Below are positions 17,549 to 25,578 of a stretch of DNA of 49,416 bases, in pieces. The translations under genes and the position numbers were made by a program. Below the pieces are notes generated by a model, which was not told where the DNA came from, did not search any database, and saw only the letters and a program-made list of their open reading frames with translations. Origin of the DNA: Bacteroidales bacterium UBA1192 (GTDB lineage: Bacteria > Bacteroidota > Bacteroidia > Bacteroidales > Bacteroidaceae); NCBI GenBank assembly GCA_002310175.1, contig DBYG01000052.1:1-49416 (forward strand). Direction: 5' to 3'. Within the stretch, counting starts at the first letter, position 1. Each line of letters starts with the position of its first letter.

Positions 17549-18172
17549 ATGCTATCCGATATCTGGTCATTTATTTCAGGACAATTCACCGGAATGGATT
17601 TCTGGGACATAATACAAACCATCGGGCTGATACTGAGCTTCATCTACCTTTGGCTTGAGTTTCATCAGAAACCGCTCATGTGGATAATCAGTGCCATGTG
17701 CTCCACAATCTATGCAAGCGTTTACTTTCACAGTAAGATATATGCCGATATGGGATTCAGTTGCTTCAATATCTGCATGTGTGTTTACGGTTTCTTCAAA
17801 TGGTTGAACGGTGACCGTAAACACACATCACACAGCATAACCTACCGTCATTTCCATGGCAAGGAATTCCTGTCCGTACTTGGTGTGTCACTCCTTATAT
17901 GGGGAGCTATTTTCAGCATACTCCATTTCCTGACAGACTCCCCAATCCCTGCTATTGACGCTCTGACAACCATGCTCAACATAGTTGGAACTTGGGTGCT
18001 TGCACAGAAGATCATCGAAGTCTGGGGTATCTGGTTTCTGGTCAACGCCATATCCATATATATCTACTGTAACCGCGGTCTGCACCTGACCACCATCCTG
18101 CTGTACACTTTTTATCTGGGAGCATCTGTTTACGGTTACTTCAAGTGGCGAATCAAAGGAATACGAATGTAA
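17549..18172 (+). CDS. pnuT: PnuT-type thiamine transporter (PnuC family)
   Basis: 207 aa with seven predicted membrane helices of the PnuC family (LWLEFHQKPLMWIISAMCS, YGFFKWLNG, IIEVWGIWFLVNAISIYIYC, YGYFKWRIKG). PnuC proteins move nicotinamide riboside by facilitated diffusion; the PnuT branch moves thiamine and is found under TPP riboswitches. It starts 6 bases after the receptor gene and so shares the riboswitch. A thiamine pyrophosphokinase, which often completes this operon and traps the vitamin, is not found directly downstream; a separate promoter starts the next pair of genes. Confidence 0.85.
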   Translation: MLSDIWSFISGQFTGMDFWDIIQTIGLILSFIYLWLEFHQKPLMWIISAMCSTIYASVYFHSKIYADMGFSCFNICMCVYGFFKWLNGDRKHTSHSITYRHFHGKEFLSVLGVSLLIWGAIFSILHFLTDSPIPAIDALTTMLNIVGTWVLAQKIIEVWGIWFLVNAISIYIYCNRGLHLTTILLYTFYLGASVYGYFKWRIKGIRM

Positions 18173-18201
18173 CTTTGTTGAAAACTTCTGCAATTTACAA
18201 C

Positions 18202-18232
18202 ATTGACTACCATTATAAAGTAAGTATCTTTG
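18202..18232 (+). promoter_or_regulatory. Putative promoter for the PRTase-like/CodB pair
   Basis: ATTG (18202-18205), 19 bases, then TATCTTTG (18225-18232), close to the Bacteroides consensus. It lies in the 85-base gap after pnuT and about 25 bases before the next ATG, so that gene pair can be expressed apart from the TPP riboswitch. Confidence 0.5.
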
Positions 18233-18257
18233 GTCTCCGGAATAAAGCAAAAGCATC

Positions 18258-19355
18258 ATGCAGCCTTATCTGGAAAAAACTCAACTGCTATCTGAAGGAA
18301 AATTCAGGGATACTGACATACATCTGCTGACCGGAGGACAATTCCTGAACCGTTATTTTATTATCAGTAACGAGGGTACGCGCCATCTTCTTGCATCACC
18401 TGAAGTTGTAGGTTATGACTCTTACCTGGCTATGTGCGGAGCCACATCCGATATGCTGGGGTGGCTCAGGCAGGAGGGCTCCGTCGGAACCAATGCCGAT
18501 ATCATGACCATACTGCGCGGAGGTCTGAACTATCCACTTGAGGAGTGTTGCTACCGCAACGGAATTCTTGTCAACAATATGGATTTCATATCGTGTGAGC
18601 GCGTCATACGTAATAATCAGATAACAGGACTGGATATCCGATATACCAAGCTCAACGCACCTAAGGATATAACCTTGATGATAGGTGACATCATTGCCTC
18701 CGGAGAAACCCTTGCCCGATGCATCCGATATATAATAGCTGAGTTCAAGCGTTTAGGCGGCAGCATCCGCCGCATGATTTTTTTCACTATAGGGGGAACA
18801 CGCGCCATAGAACTTTTTGAGGAACTCACCCCTGAGTTCCGTTTCCACTGGCCAGAATTCGAGGGCATTACATGTATTTTCTACGAGGGTATATTCTCTG
18901 CATACAAAGACAGTGGAGTAACCGGAATAAGCTGGCCTCTGATTGACTTCTTCTGGAAAGACGGAGTCATCTCACCTGAGTTCCGCAGATATGTCCTATC
19001 CGATGATGATGCCCTGTTTGAAAAATGTATTATCTATGACGGAGGAGCCCGGCGCTATGAGATTCCGGACCATTATAAGGAAGTGACTGAATATTGGGAA
19101 GATATCAAGAAAGTGTCCGATAATTTCACTTTCAAGGATTTTCTTGATGAGAAACTGGGATATACCACCCCTATCAGTTACAATGACTGGTTAGAACTGA
19201 ACCATTACAGCAGACTTAACAGTAACAGTATAGCTGAGCTTTACACTTTTGAAAGGGAATTCGCCAGCAGGTCGGAAGACCTTTCTATTCGCCAGATTGC
19301 AGAACGCAGGCTTAAGGAGTTCCGGGCTGCCTTGAAACCATACATATTAAACTAA
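18258..19355 (+). CDS. Phosphoribosyltransferase-like protein of unknown substrate
   Basis: 365 aa, soluble. The segment LMIGDIIASGETLARCI (about 140-156) matches the PRPP-binding loop of type I phosphoribosyltransferases (hydrophobics, acidic residues, [AG]xGxT), although only one acidic residue precedes the loop. The preceding LRGGLNYPLEECC resembles the first PRTase strand and turn, and FFTIGGTRAIELFEEL fits the strand after the PRPP loop. The C-terminal 150 residues have no recognised domain. It is followed after 25 bases by a CodB-type permease, which suggests salvage of a base brought in by that permease. Pyrimidine base salvage, or handling of the thiamine pyrimidine HMP, are both possible; I do not recognise a named family member. 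Confidence 0.6.
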   Translation: MQPYLEKTQLLSEGKFRDTDIHLLTGGQFLNRYFIISNEGTRHLLASPEVVGYDSYLAMCGATSDMLGWLRQEGSVGTNADIMTILRGGLNYPLEECCYRNGILVNNMDFISCERVIRNNQITGLDIRYTKLNAPKDITLMIGDIIASGETLARCIRYIIAEFKRLGGSIRRMIFFTIGGTRAIELFEELTPEFRFHWPEFEGITCIFYEGIFSAYKDSGVTGISWPLIDFFWKDGVISPEFRRYVLSDDDALFEKCIIYDGGARRYEIPDHYKEVTEYWEDIKKVSDNFTFKDFLDEKLGYTTPISYNDWLELNHYSRLNSNSIAELYTFEREFASRSEDLSIRQIAERRLKEFRAALKPYILN

Positions 19356-19380
19356 CCGCGTATTCAAACTATTTCACAAT

Positions 19381-20640
19381 ATGGCAAATTACAAAACGCA
19401 TGATGTGGATTTCACATCTGGAAGAGTAACAAAAGAGGGACGCAAAAGCAACCTCAGTATGTTCATGGTAATGCTGGGATTCACATTCTTCTCGGCAAGT
19501 ATGTGGGCTGGTCAGAATCTGGCCAAAGGCCTTGACTTCGGAGGATTCATCGGTGCAATCATTTTAGGAGGCATCATTCTTGGTGCATATACAGGAACAC
19601 TCGGTTACATCGGTGCAGAGACCGGACTGACTCTGGATATGCTGGCACACCGCAGTTTCGGACGTAAGGGCAGCTGGTTACCCAGTGCAATGATAAGTTT
19701 CACCCAGATGGGCTGGTTTGGCGTAGGTCTGGCCATGTTTGCAATCCCTGTGGCACAGGAACTGTTCGGACTCGAGGTCACACCGGAACACATGCCCACA
19801 CTCGGATATGTACTGGTCTTGATAGCTGGAATACTGATGACTGCCAGTGCATTCTTCGGAATCAAGAGTCTCACCATAATCAGCTACATTGCAGTTCCTC
19901 TGGTAGGTATTCTGGGTACAGTCGCAATGGTCATGGCCGTTCATCGCGGAGATTCCACACTCATAGAACAGTTTGCCAGATCCAATGACGGCTCACTCAC
20001 CATCATCGCCGGTGCAGGTCTGGTCATAGGCAGTTTTGTATCAGGCGGTACCGCCACACCCAACTTCGCCCGTTTCTCCAAGAACGGAAAAATCGGTTTC
20101 TGGGTAACAGTGGTAGCTTTCTTCCTCGGTAACTCCCTTATGTTCTTCTTTGGTGCGGTATCAAGCATCTATGTAGGCGGTAACGATATATTTGAAGTCA
20201 TGCTTAACCTCAATCTGTTCTGGTTTGCAGTAATTGTCCTGGGGTTCAACATATGGACCACCAATGACAACGCCCTATATTCATCCGGTTTGGGACTGTC
20301 AAACATTTTCGGACTCTCCAAGAAGGCAATGGTACTCATTGCCGGTATCATCGGCACCTTATCGGCCGTATGGCTTTACTGGAACTTCTGTGGTTGGCTT
20401 AACGTTCTTAACTGCACTCTGCCTCCTATCGGAGCAATCCTGATTATCAGTTATTTCTTGAACCGGAAGGATTATCAATCGGATAACGTCAAGATAGATA
20501 CCGTTAACTGGGCATCAGTCATAGGTGTTGTTTTAGGCGCAGTGGTGGCCAACCTCCTTCACTGGGGTATAGCATCCATCAACGGTATGGTAGTAGCTGT
20601 TATCTGCTATCTCATAGGACATCTTTTCTTCCGCAAGTGA
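19381..20640 (+). CDS. NCS1-family permease (CodB/CytX type)
   Basis: 419 aa with about 12 membrane helices. Family blocks are visible: FTFFSASMWAGQNLAKGLDF near the N-terminus, LTLDMLAHRSFGRKGSWLPS, ISFTQMGWFGVG and FVSGGTATPNFARF. It resembles cytosine permease CodB and the hydroxymethylpyrimidine (HMP) permease CytX, both proton- or sodium-coupled. It lies 25 bases after the PRTase-like gene, probably in one transcript. Being next to the TPP-controlled thiamine genes favours HMP or a related pyrimidine, but no cytosine deaminase or thiD/thiE gene is here to decide. Confidence 0.85.
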   Translation: MANYKTHDVDFTSGRVTKEGRKSNLSMFMVMLGFTFFSASMWAGQNLAKGLDFGGFIGAIILGGIILGAYTGTLGYIGAETGLTLDMLAHRSFGRKGSWLPSAMISFTQMGWFGVGLAMFAIPVAQELFGLEVTPEHMPTLGYVLVLIAGILMTASAFFGIKSLTIISYIAVPLVGILGTVAMVMAVHRGDSTLIEQFARSNDGSLTIIAGAGLVIGSFVSGGTATPNFARFSKNGKIGFWVTVVAFFLGNSLMFFFGAVSSIYVGGNDIFEVMLNLNLFWFAVIVLGFNIWTTNDNALYSSGLGLSNIFGLSKKAMVLIAGIIGTLSAVWLYWNFCGWLNVLNCTLPPIGAILIISYFLNRKDYQSDNVKIDTVNWASVIGVVLGAVVANLLHWGIASINGMVVAVICYLIGHLFFRK

Positions 20641-20694
20641 TATAGCGGACTATTAATGCTTTTTTCCTAAATTAGTAATGCAAAAAACAAGCAT

Positions 20695-21555
20695 ATGAAA
20701 AAGATAATATTTTTTCTGGCAGTCCTGCTGCCAATAAGCATTTCCGCCCAGGATGAGGAGGGTTGGAAGCATGAAGGAATCACAGGCATAAACTTCTCAC
20801 AGACCTCATTCACCAACTGGAGCGAAGGAGGAGAGAACTCTGTTGCCGACAACATTTATCTGAACGGCTCACTAAACTACAAGAAGGACAAACTATCCTG
20901 GACCAATGACCTTAGCGCAAACTACGGCCAAACCTATACTGACAACACTGGATGGCGCAAGAGCCTAGACAACCTGAATTTCGCCTCCAAGTTAGGACAC
21001 CAGATAAACGAGACGCTATACTACGCCGCGTTACTTGACTTCAAGTCACAACTAGCTAATGGCTACAAGTACACGGATGATTCCAAAGAACTCATATCCA
21101 AGCTGTTGACACCTTCTTATCTGAACATATCCGTTGGACTTGACTATAAGCCGAACAGCCATTTGGCTTTTTATTTCTCGCCAATTGCCGGAAAGTTGAC
21201 TATGGTTGCTGATTCCGCCTTCTCCTTCAGATACGGAATTGACCGCAACAAATATGTAAAGCCCCAACTCGGTGCCATCTTTAAAGCCAATGCCAACTAC
21301 TCCTTCTTTGAGGACAGAATGACTCTCAAGTCAGTTTTAGACATGTTCACAGCCTATGATGACTCTTTCGGCAATATAGATGTGAACTGGGACGTCCTTA
21401 TTGGATATAACCTCACCAAGCTGTTGACTCTGACCATGCAGACAACCCTCAAATATGATGATGACATCAAAACCTTTGATGCCGATGGGACTGTCCATGG
21501 GGCCAAAGTGCAGTTCAAGGAGATGGTGGGAATAGGATTGAGTTACAAGTTCTGA
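20695..21555 (+). CDS. DUF3078 outer-membrane beta-barrel protein
   Basis: 286 aa with a signal peptide (MKKIIFFLAVLLPISISAQ). The start of the mature chain, GINFSQTSFTNWSEGGENS, and the repeating amphipathic strands ending in GLSYKF fit DUF3078, a family found in Bacteroidota and predicted to form an outer-membrane barrel. Function is unknown. It ends 18 bases before the EamA transporter gene and may be co-transcribed with it. Confidence 0.75.
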   Translation: MKKIIFFLAVLLPISISAQDEEGWKHEGITGINFSQTSFTNWSEGGENSVADNIYLNGSLNYKKDKLSWTNDLSANYGQTYTDNTGWRKSLDNLNFASKLGHQINETLYYAALLDFKSQLANGYKYTDDSKELISKLLTPSYLNISVGLDYKPNSHLAFYFSPIAGKLTMVADSAFSFRYGIDRNKYVKPQLGAIFKANANYSFFEDRMTLKSVLDMFTAYDDSFGNIDVNWDVLIGYNLTKLLTLTMQTTLKYDDDIKTFDADGTVHGAKVQFKEMVGIGLSYKF

Positions 21556-21573
21556 TTTCACAACCGCAAAGTT

Positions 21574-22473
21574 ATGTGGTTGACATCAGCTCTCTTATCT
21601 GCATTGTTTTTGGGGCTATATGACGTAGCTAAGAAACAATCCCTCAAGAAGAACGCAGTTATACCCGTACTTTGGCTTCACACACTGTTCTGCTCACTTA
21701 TCATGTTGCCGTTCGCGCTCCTGTCAGCCCAGACAGGAGTGCTTGACGGCAGCATTTTTTATGTCCCTGTGGCCGGATGGGATCTGCACCGCATGCTCAT
21801 TCTCAAGGCCGCAATAGTGCTGGGTTCCTGGATTTTCGGTTACTTCGGTATGAAACATCTGCCCATCACGCTGTTCGGCCCCATCAACGCCACACGCCCC
21901 ATCATCGTGCTGCTGGGCGGTCTTATACTTTTTGGCGAACGTCTCAACACATACCAGTGGATTGGCGTTATCATAGCTGTTTTCTCATTCTATCTGCTCA
22001 GTATAAGCGGCAGGAAGGAGGGCATCAGCTTTACCCATAACAAATGGGTGTTCTGCGTCATTATGGCTACCATCCTTGGAGCCGTGAGCGCCCTGTTTGA
22101 CAAATATCTGCTGGTCCGGTACAACAATATGTTCGTTCAGGCCTGGAGTAATTTCTACCAGCTGGCCATGATGACCGTAATACTGTTCACGCTCTGGTGG
22201 CCCACCCGCAAAAACACCACCCCGTTCAGCTGGAAATGGAGCATAATACTGATTTCAGTATTCCTCACTCTGGCTGACTACGCCTATTTCGTTTCACTGG
22301 CCCAAAGCGCCTCAATGGTCTCAATAGTCTCCATGATACGCCGCTCAAGCGTAATCGTATCATTCCTGTGCGGCGCCCTGCTGTTCCATGAAAAGAACCT
22401 CAAGAGCAAGGCTATTGACTTGCTGCTTGTGCTGCTGGGCCTGTTCTTCCTGCTTATCGGTTCGCTGCAGTAA
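21574..22473 (+). CDS. EamA/DMT-family transporter
   Basis: 299 aa with ten membrane helices in two five-helix EamA halves. The ends of the halves carry the usual patterns ATRPIIVLLGGLILFGERLNTYQWIGV (in part) and RRSSVIVSFLCGALLFHEKNLKSKA. Members of the drug/metabolite transporter superfamily export amino acids, metabolites or nucleotides sugars; the substrate is not readable here. It is followed by the repeat-bearing non-coding region at 22474-22927. Confidence 0.85.
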   Translation: MWLTSALLSALFLGLYDVAKKQSLKKNAVIPVLWLHTLFCSLIMLPFALLSAQTGVLDGSIFYVPVAGWDLHRMLILKAAIVLGSWIFGYFGMKHLPITLFGPINATRPIIVLLGGLILFGERLNTYQWIGVIIAVFSFYLLSISGRKEGISFTHNKWVFCVIMATILGAVSALFDKYLLVRYNNMFVQAWSNFYQLAMMTVILFTLWWPTRKNTTPFSWKWSIILISVFLTLADYAYFVSLAQSASMVSIVSMIRRSSVIVSFLCGALLFHEKNLKSKAIDLLLVLLGLFFLLIGSLQ

Positions 22474-22475
22474 AC

Positions 22476-22553
22476 TTTTATCGAAGTTATAAAGCCTGAA
22501 TAGTTTATTTTATCGAAGTTTACTGTGAGCTGATTTTGTTTTTTATCGAAGTT
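22476..22553 (+). repeat. Three phased 13-base direct repeats (TTTTATCGAAGTT)
   Basis: Exact copies of TTTTATCGAAGTT at 22476-22488, 22508-22520 and 22541-22553, with start-to-start spacing of 32 and 33 bases, i.e. about three helical turns. The third copy lies between the -33 and -7 elements of the promoter at 22535-22565, which suggests a regulator binding array. Spacers are unrelated to each other. Confidence 0.8.
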
Positions 22554-22565
22554 TGCGTATATTCG
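22535..22565 (+). promoter_or_regulatory. Putative promoter without a following ORF
   Basis: TTTG (22535-22538), 19 bases, TATATTCG (22558-22565). Transcription would begin near 22572 and run into the terminator-like hairpin at 22603-22640, with no reading frame of note between. Confidence 0.5.
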
Positions 22566-22571
22566 CCTGGT

Positions 22572-22640
22572 AATCTACATCTGCAAAAGAACTGATAATA
22601 TTCAGAGGGTGACCGCGCGGCCACCCTCTGTTTGTCTTTT
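22572..22640 (+). ncRNA. Candidate small RNA of about 65-70 nt
   Basis: Defined by the promoter at 22535-22565 and the strong hairpin at 22603-22630 followed by TTTGTCTTTT. The 30 nt before the hairpin (including CATCTGCAAAAGAACTG) are unstructured by eye and could pair with a target. The alternative is that the hairpin is just the terminator of the EamA transporter gene. Confidence 0.35.
22603..22640 (+). terminator. Rho-independent terminator
   Basis: CAGAGGGTG (22603-22611) pairs with CACCCTCTG (22622-22630); the inner CCGCGCGG extends the stem with one mismatch. TTTGTCTTTT follows. It ends either the EamA transporter transcript or a small RNA. Confidence 0.75.
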
Positions 22641-22927
22641 CCTGATTTTGGTGGTTCTTCCGAAATTAAGTTGAAAGACAGCCTTCAAGCAGCGTCTAAG
22701 CAGGGACTACTCTGCTTCCAGGCAGCATCATGCCATACTCCAGCCATAGTCATGAGTATGGCTAACCTATGGGTAACCTATGGCTACCCTATGGCAACCC
22801 TATGGGTAGAGCGGTAAGAATACCGTATTTTTTACTGTAACACTGTAATGCTTAAACGCATTCAGGTGGAAAAAAATAAATGGCCTAACAGATCTTTTTC
22901 GTATCTTCGTGTATCAAATATGATAGG
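22641..22927. other. Non-coding stretch with a hairpin and an 11-base tandem repeat
   Basis: No convincing gene. It holds an inverted repeat (CCATACTC at 22733-22740 and GAGTATGG at 22754-22761), an 11-base tandem repeat, and a -7-like element TATCTTCG (22902-22909) that could serve the transporter gene at 22928 but lacks a clear -33 partner. Confidence 0.6.
22757..22809 (+). repeat. 11-base tandem repeat, 4.8 copies
   Basis: Units starting at 22757, 22768, 22779, 22790 and 22801: TATGGCTAACC, TATGGGTAACC, TATGGCTACCC, TATGGCAACCC, TATGGGTAG. An 11-base period puts each unit on the same face of the helix. It lies about 120 bases upstream of the NupG-like gene. Confidence 0.85.
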
Positions 22928-24190
22928 ATGAAAACAAGTTTAAAGGTCAGGCTTATTATTCTGGTATTCCTGCAGTTTGCAGTCTGGGGTTCATATCTTA
23001 TTTCCATTGGCCGGTATCTTGCCAGTGTTGGATTGGGCAGTGATATTAAATGGTTCTTTACGGCCAATGGCTTAGTGGCTCTGTTCGTCCCGACTCTGGT
23101 TGGCATTGTGGCTGACCGTTATATTCAGGCGCAGCGCACATACGCATTATGTCATGCTTTTGCGGGAGTGTTCATGCTGTGCGCAGGTATATACTGCCTT
23201 AAGGCTGAAGAGATTCAGTTCTGGAATCTGTTTTCACTGTATTTCATGAGCATAATCTTCTATCTGCCTACAGTAGCATTGACAAACTCCGTCTCTTTCA
23301 GCATAATAACCGGCGCCAAAGGTAATCCAGTCAAGGAGTATCCTCCAATCCGTGTGTTTGGTACCGTGGGCTTTATCTGTAGTATGTTATTGGTCAACTG
23401 GATATCTGTAAATGGAGTCAGGATGCAGGATTCAAGCATGCAGCTTATCCTGTCCGGCATACTGTCATTGGTGCTGTGCGCCTACGCACTTTCTCTGCCT
23501 GAATGTCCTGTAAACAAAAACGGGAAAAACCGAAGCCTGTCCGAAGCCTTTGGATTGGATTCTTTCAGGTTGTTCTCCCAAAAAGAGTTGAGAGTTTTCC
23601 TGATATTCAGCATACTTATGGGAGGCGCACTCCAGATAACAAACGGTTATGCCAATACCTTCCTGAACTCTTTTTCGGCTGATCCGGCTCTGGCAGACTC
23701 TTTTGCCGTAAAGAATTCCAACGCCCTTCTTTCCCTGTCGCAGATTTCAGAGGCTTTATGTATCCTTCTGCTGCCGTTCTTCATGAACAGATTCGGAATA
23801 AAGAAGGTTATCCTCATATCAATGATTGCATGGGTCTTGCGGTTTGGTCTTTTCGGGCTTGGTACTCCTGATATGCCCGGTGTGCTGTTATTTGTTCTCA
23901 GTTGTATTTTATATGGGATTGCATTTGACTTTTTCAATATAGCCGGTTCCATATATATTGAACAGAATGTGGATAAGAGTATGAGGTCAAGCGCTCAAGG
24001 TCTCTTCATGATGATGACTAACGGAATAGGCGCTTCTATAGGAATGGTCTGCGCCGGTGCCGTTATGGACCGTCTTGTGTTTGGCTCGGCTGTTCCGGAC
24101 TGGAGTACCGCGTGGTACTTATTCTCCGGATATATGGTTGTGGTGACTGTGTTGTTTGCTGTTTTTTTCAGGGCCGGAAATTATAACTAA
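22928..24190 (+). CDS. NupG-like nucleoside:H+ symporter (MFS)
   Basis: 420 aa with 12 membrane helices. The N-terminus (LKVRLIILVFLQFAVWGSYL) and the sequence following helix 2 (VALFVPTLVGIVADRYIQAQR) match the nucleoside:H+ symporter family (NupG/XapB), as do EYPPIRVFGTVGFI and SMRSSAQGLFMMMTNGIGA. The protein would import ribo- or deoxyribonucleosides across the inner membrane. It stands alone, downstream of the 11-base tandem repeat and 113 bases before the next operon. Confidence 0.85.
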   Translation: MKTSLKVRLIILVFLQFAVWGSYLISIGRYLASVGLGSDIKWFFTANGLVALFVPTLVGIVADRYIQAQRTYALCHAFAGVFMLCAGIYCLKAEEIQFWNLFSLYFMSIIFYLPTVALTNSVSFSIITGAKGNPVKEYPPIRVFGTVGFICSMLLVNWISVNGVRMQDSSMQLILSGILSLVLCAYALSLPECPVNKNGKNRSLSEAFGLDSFRLFSQKELRVFLIFSILMGGALQITNGYANTFLNSFSADPALADSFAVKNSNALLSLSQISEALCILLLPFFMNRFGIKKVILISMIAWVLRFGLFGLGTPDMPGVLLFVLSCILYGIAFDFFNIAGSIYIEQNVDKSMRSSAQGLFMMMTNGIGASIGMVCAGAVMDRLVFGSAVPDWSTAWYLFSGYMVVVTVLFAVFFRAGNYN

Positions 24191-24303
24191 TTTTATAATT
24201 AGGTATAAGCAGGTTTTTAGTAACTTCGCGAAGTTTAGACGCATCAGTTTCAGGTTGCGTTGACAATGTAGGAACAATAAATAGTAAAATAAAGATTTTC
24301 AGT

Positions 24304-25578
24304 ATGATTAAAGACATTTTCGAGAGAATCAAAGAGACACCTGGCCCACTCGGTCAGTATCAGGGAGTAGGTGACGGTTACTTCATGTTTCCCCGCCTGG
24401 TAGGTGAAATAGGCCCCGAAATGGAGTTCAACGGCAAGCCCGTGCTCAACTGGAGCCTGAACAACTATCTTGGTCTTGCCAACCATCCCGAGGTAAGGAA
24501 AGCTGATGCCGAAGCTGCCGCGCGTTTTGGTTTGGGCGCACCGATGGGAGCTCGCATGATGTCAGGAAATACTGACTATCATATCAAGTTTGAGAATGAT
24601 TTTTGCGAATTCATAGGAAAGAAGGCCGGTATGTGCCTGAACTTCGGCTATCAGGGCATGATTTCAATCATTGACGTTCTTACAAGCCGCAAGGACGTTA
24701 TTGTCTATGACTCTGAATCCCATGCCTGCATACTGGACGGTATGCGTCTGAGCCTGTCGAAGCGTTTTGCATTCCAGCACAATAATATGGAGAGCCTCGA
24801 AAAACAGCTTAACCACGCCTGCAGGCTTGCTGACGAACAGGGCGGTGGCGTGCTTGTTATAACAGAGGGTGTGTTCGGAATGGCCGGTGACCTGGGCCAT
24901 CTGGCTGACATAGTGGAGTTCAAGAAGAAATATCCGTTCCGCATACTGATTGATGACGCTCACGGCTTTGGCACAATGGGTGCACACGGACGCGGTACAG
25001 CTGAGCATTATGGCGTGACTGATGAAATAGATGTCATTTTCGACGCTTTTGCCAAGAGCATGGCATCAATCGGTGGTGTGGTAAACTCCGATCCGGAAAT
25101 CATAGATCACCTAAGATTCAACATGCGCTCACAGATATACGCAAAATCTCTGCCACTGCCACTGGTTATCGGTAACCAGAAGCGTCTGGACCTGATAAAG
25201 TCACATCCGGAGTTCCGCGAGCACCTGTGGGAAGTAGTTAACGCTCTGCAGGGCGGACTCAAGGCTGAGGGCTTCAACATAGGCGTAACTGAATCACCTG
25301 TAACACCTGTATTCTTTGAGGGTGGCGTCAACGAAGGCACCAACGTGGTTGTTGACCTGCGTGAGAACTATGGTATATTCTGCTCAATCGTTACATATCC
25401 CGTTATCCCCAAGGGCCAGCTCATGCTGCGTATCATACCTACAGCATCACACACACTTGAACACGTCAAGCGTACCATCGAGGTCTTCAAGGATGTACAG
25501 AAGAAACTCAAGGCCGGCTACTACGAGGGTCCGATACAGGATATGAACGTGTTCAAACGTGCTCAAATCAAGAGATAA
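24304..25578 (+). CDS. Alpha-oxoamine synthase, predicted cysteate fatty acyltransferase
   Basis: 424 aa. A PLP-dependent alpha-oxoamine synthase with NNYLGLANHPEV, the ring-stacking region LNFGYQGMIS, the PLP-binding DDAHG (D218, H220) and the Schiff-base lysine K251 in FAKSMASIGG. Family members join an acyl-CoA to an amino acid with loss of CO2 (KBL, BioF, serine palmitoyltransferase). The next genes look like cysteate synthase and a ketone reductase, so the best reading is the capnine pathway enzyme that condenses cysteate with an acyl thioester to 3-ketocapnine. A serine palmitoyltransferase for sphingolipids is the main alternative, but the N-terminus differs from the Bacteroides SPT I know. 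The stop overlaps the next ATG (TAATG). A -7-like TAACTTCG lies at 24221-24228. Confidence 0.75.
   Translation: MIKDIFERIKETPGPLGQYQGVGDGYFMFPRLVGEIGPEMEFNGKPVLNWSLNNYLGLANHPEVRKADAEAAARFGLGAPMGARMMSGNTDYHIKFENDFCEFIGKKAGMCLNFGYQGMISIIDVLTSRKDVIVYDSESHACILDGMRLSLSKRFAFQHNNMESLEKQLNHACRLADEQGGGVLVITEGVFGMAGDLGHLADIVEFKKKYPFRILIDDAHGFGTMGAHGRGTAEHYGVTDEIDVIFDAFAKSMASIGGVVNSDPEIIDHLRFNMRSQIYAKSLPLPLVIGNQKRLDLIKSHPEFREHLWEVVNALQGGLKAEGFNIGVTESPVTPVFFEGGVNEGTNVVVDLRENYGIFCSIVTYPVIPKGQLMLRIIPTASHTLEHVKRTIEVFKDVQKKLKAGYYEGPIQDMNVFKRAQIKR

Noticed and set aside
17888..18259. 123-aa minus-strand frame over pnuT
   Set aside because: It overlaps pnuT and the promoter of the next gene and has no recognisable domain.
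22476..22553. Short CRISPR array
   Set aside because: Repeats are only 13 bases, there are three copies with 19-20 base gaps, and no cas genes are near; a binding-site array fits better.
22632..22817. Small 61-aa reading frame over the 11-base repeat
   Set aside because: Its C-terminal half is only translated tandem repeat and it starts inside the terminator's T-rich tail; no ribosome site or family match.
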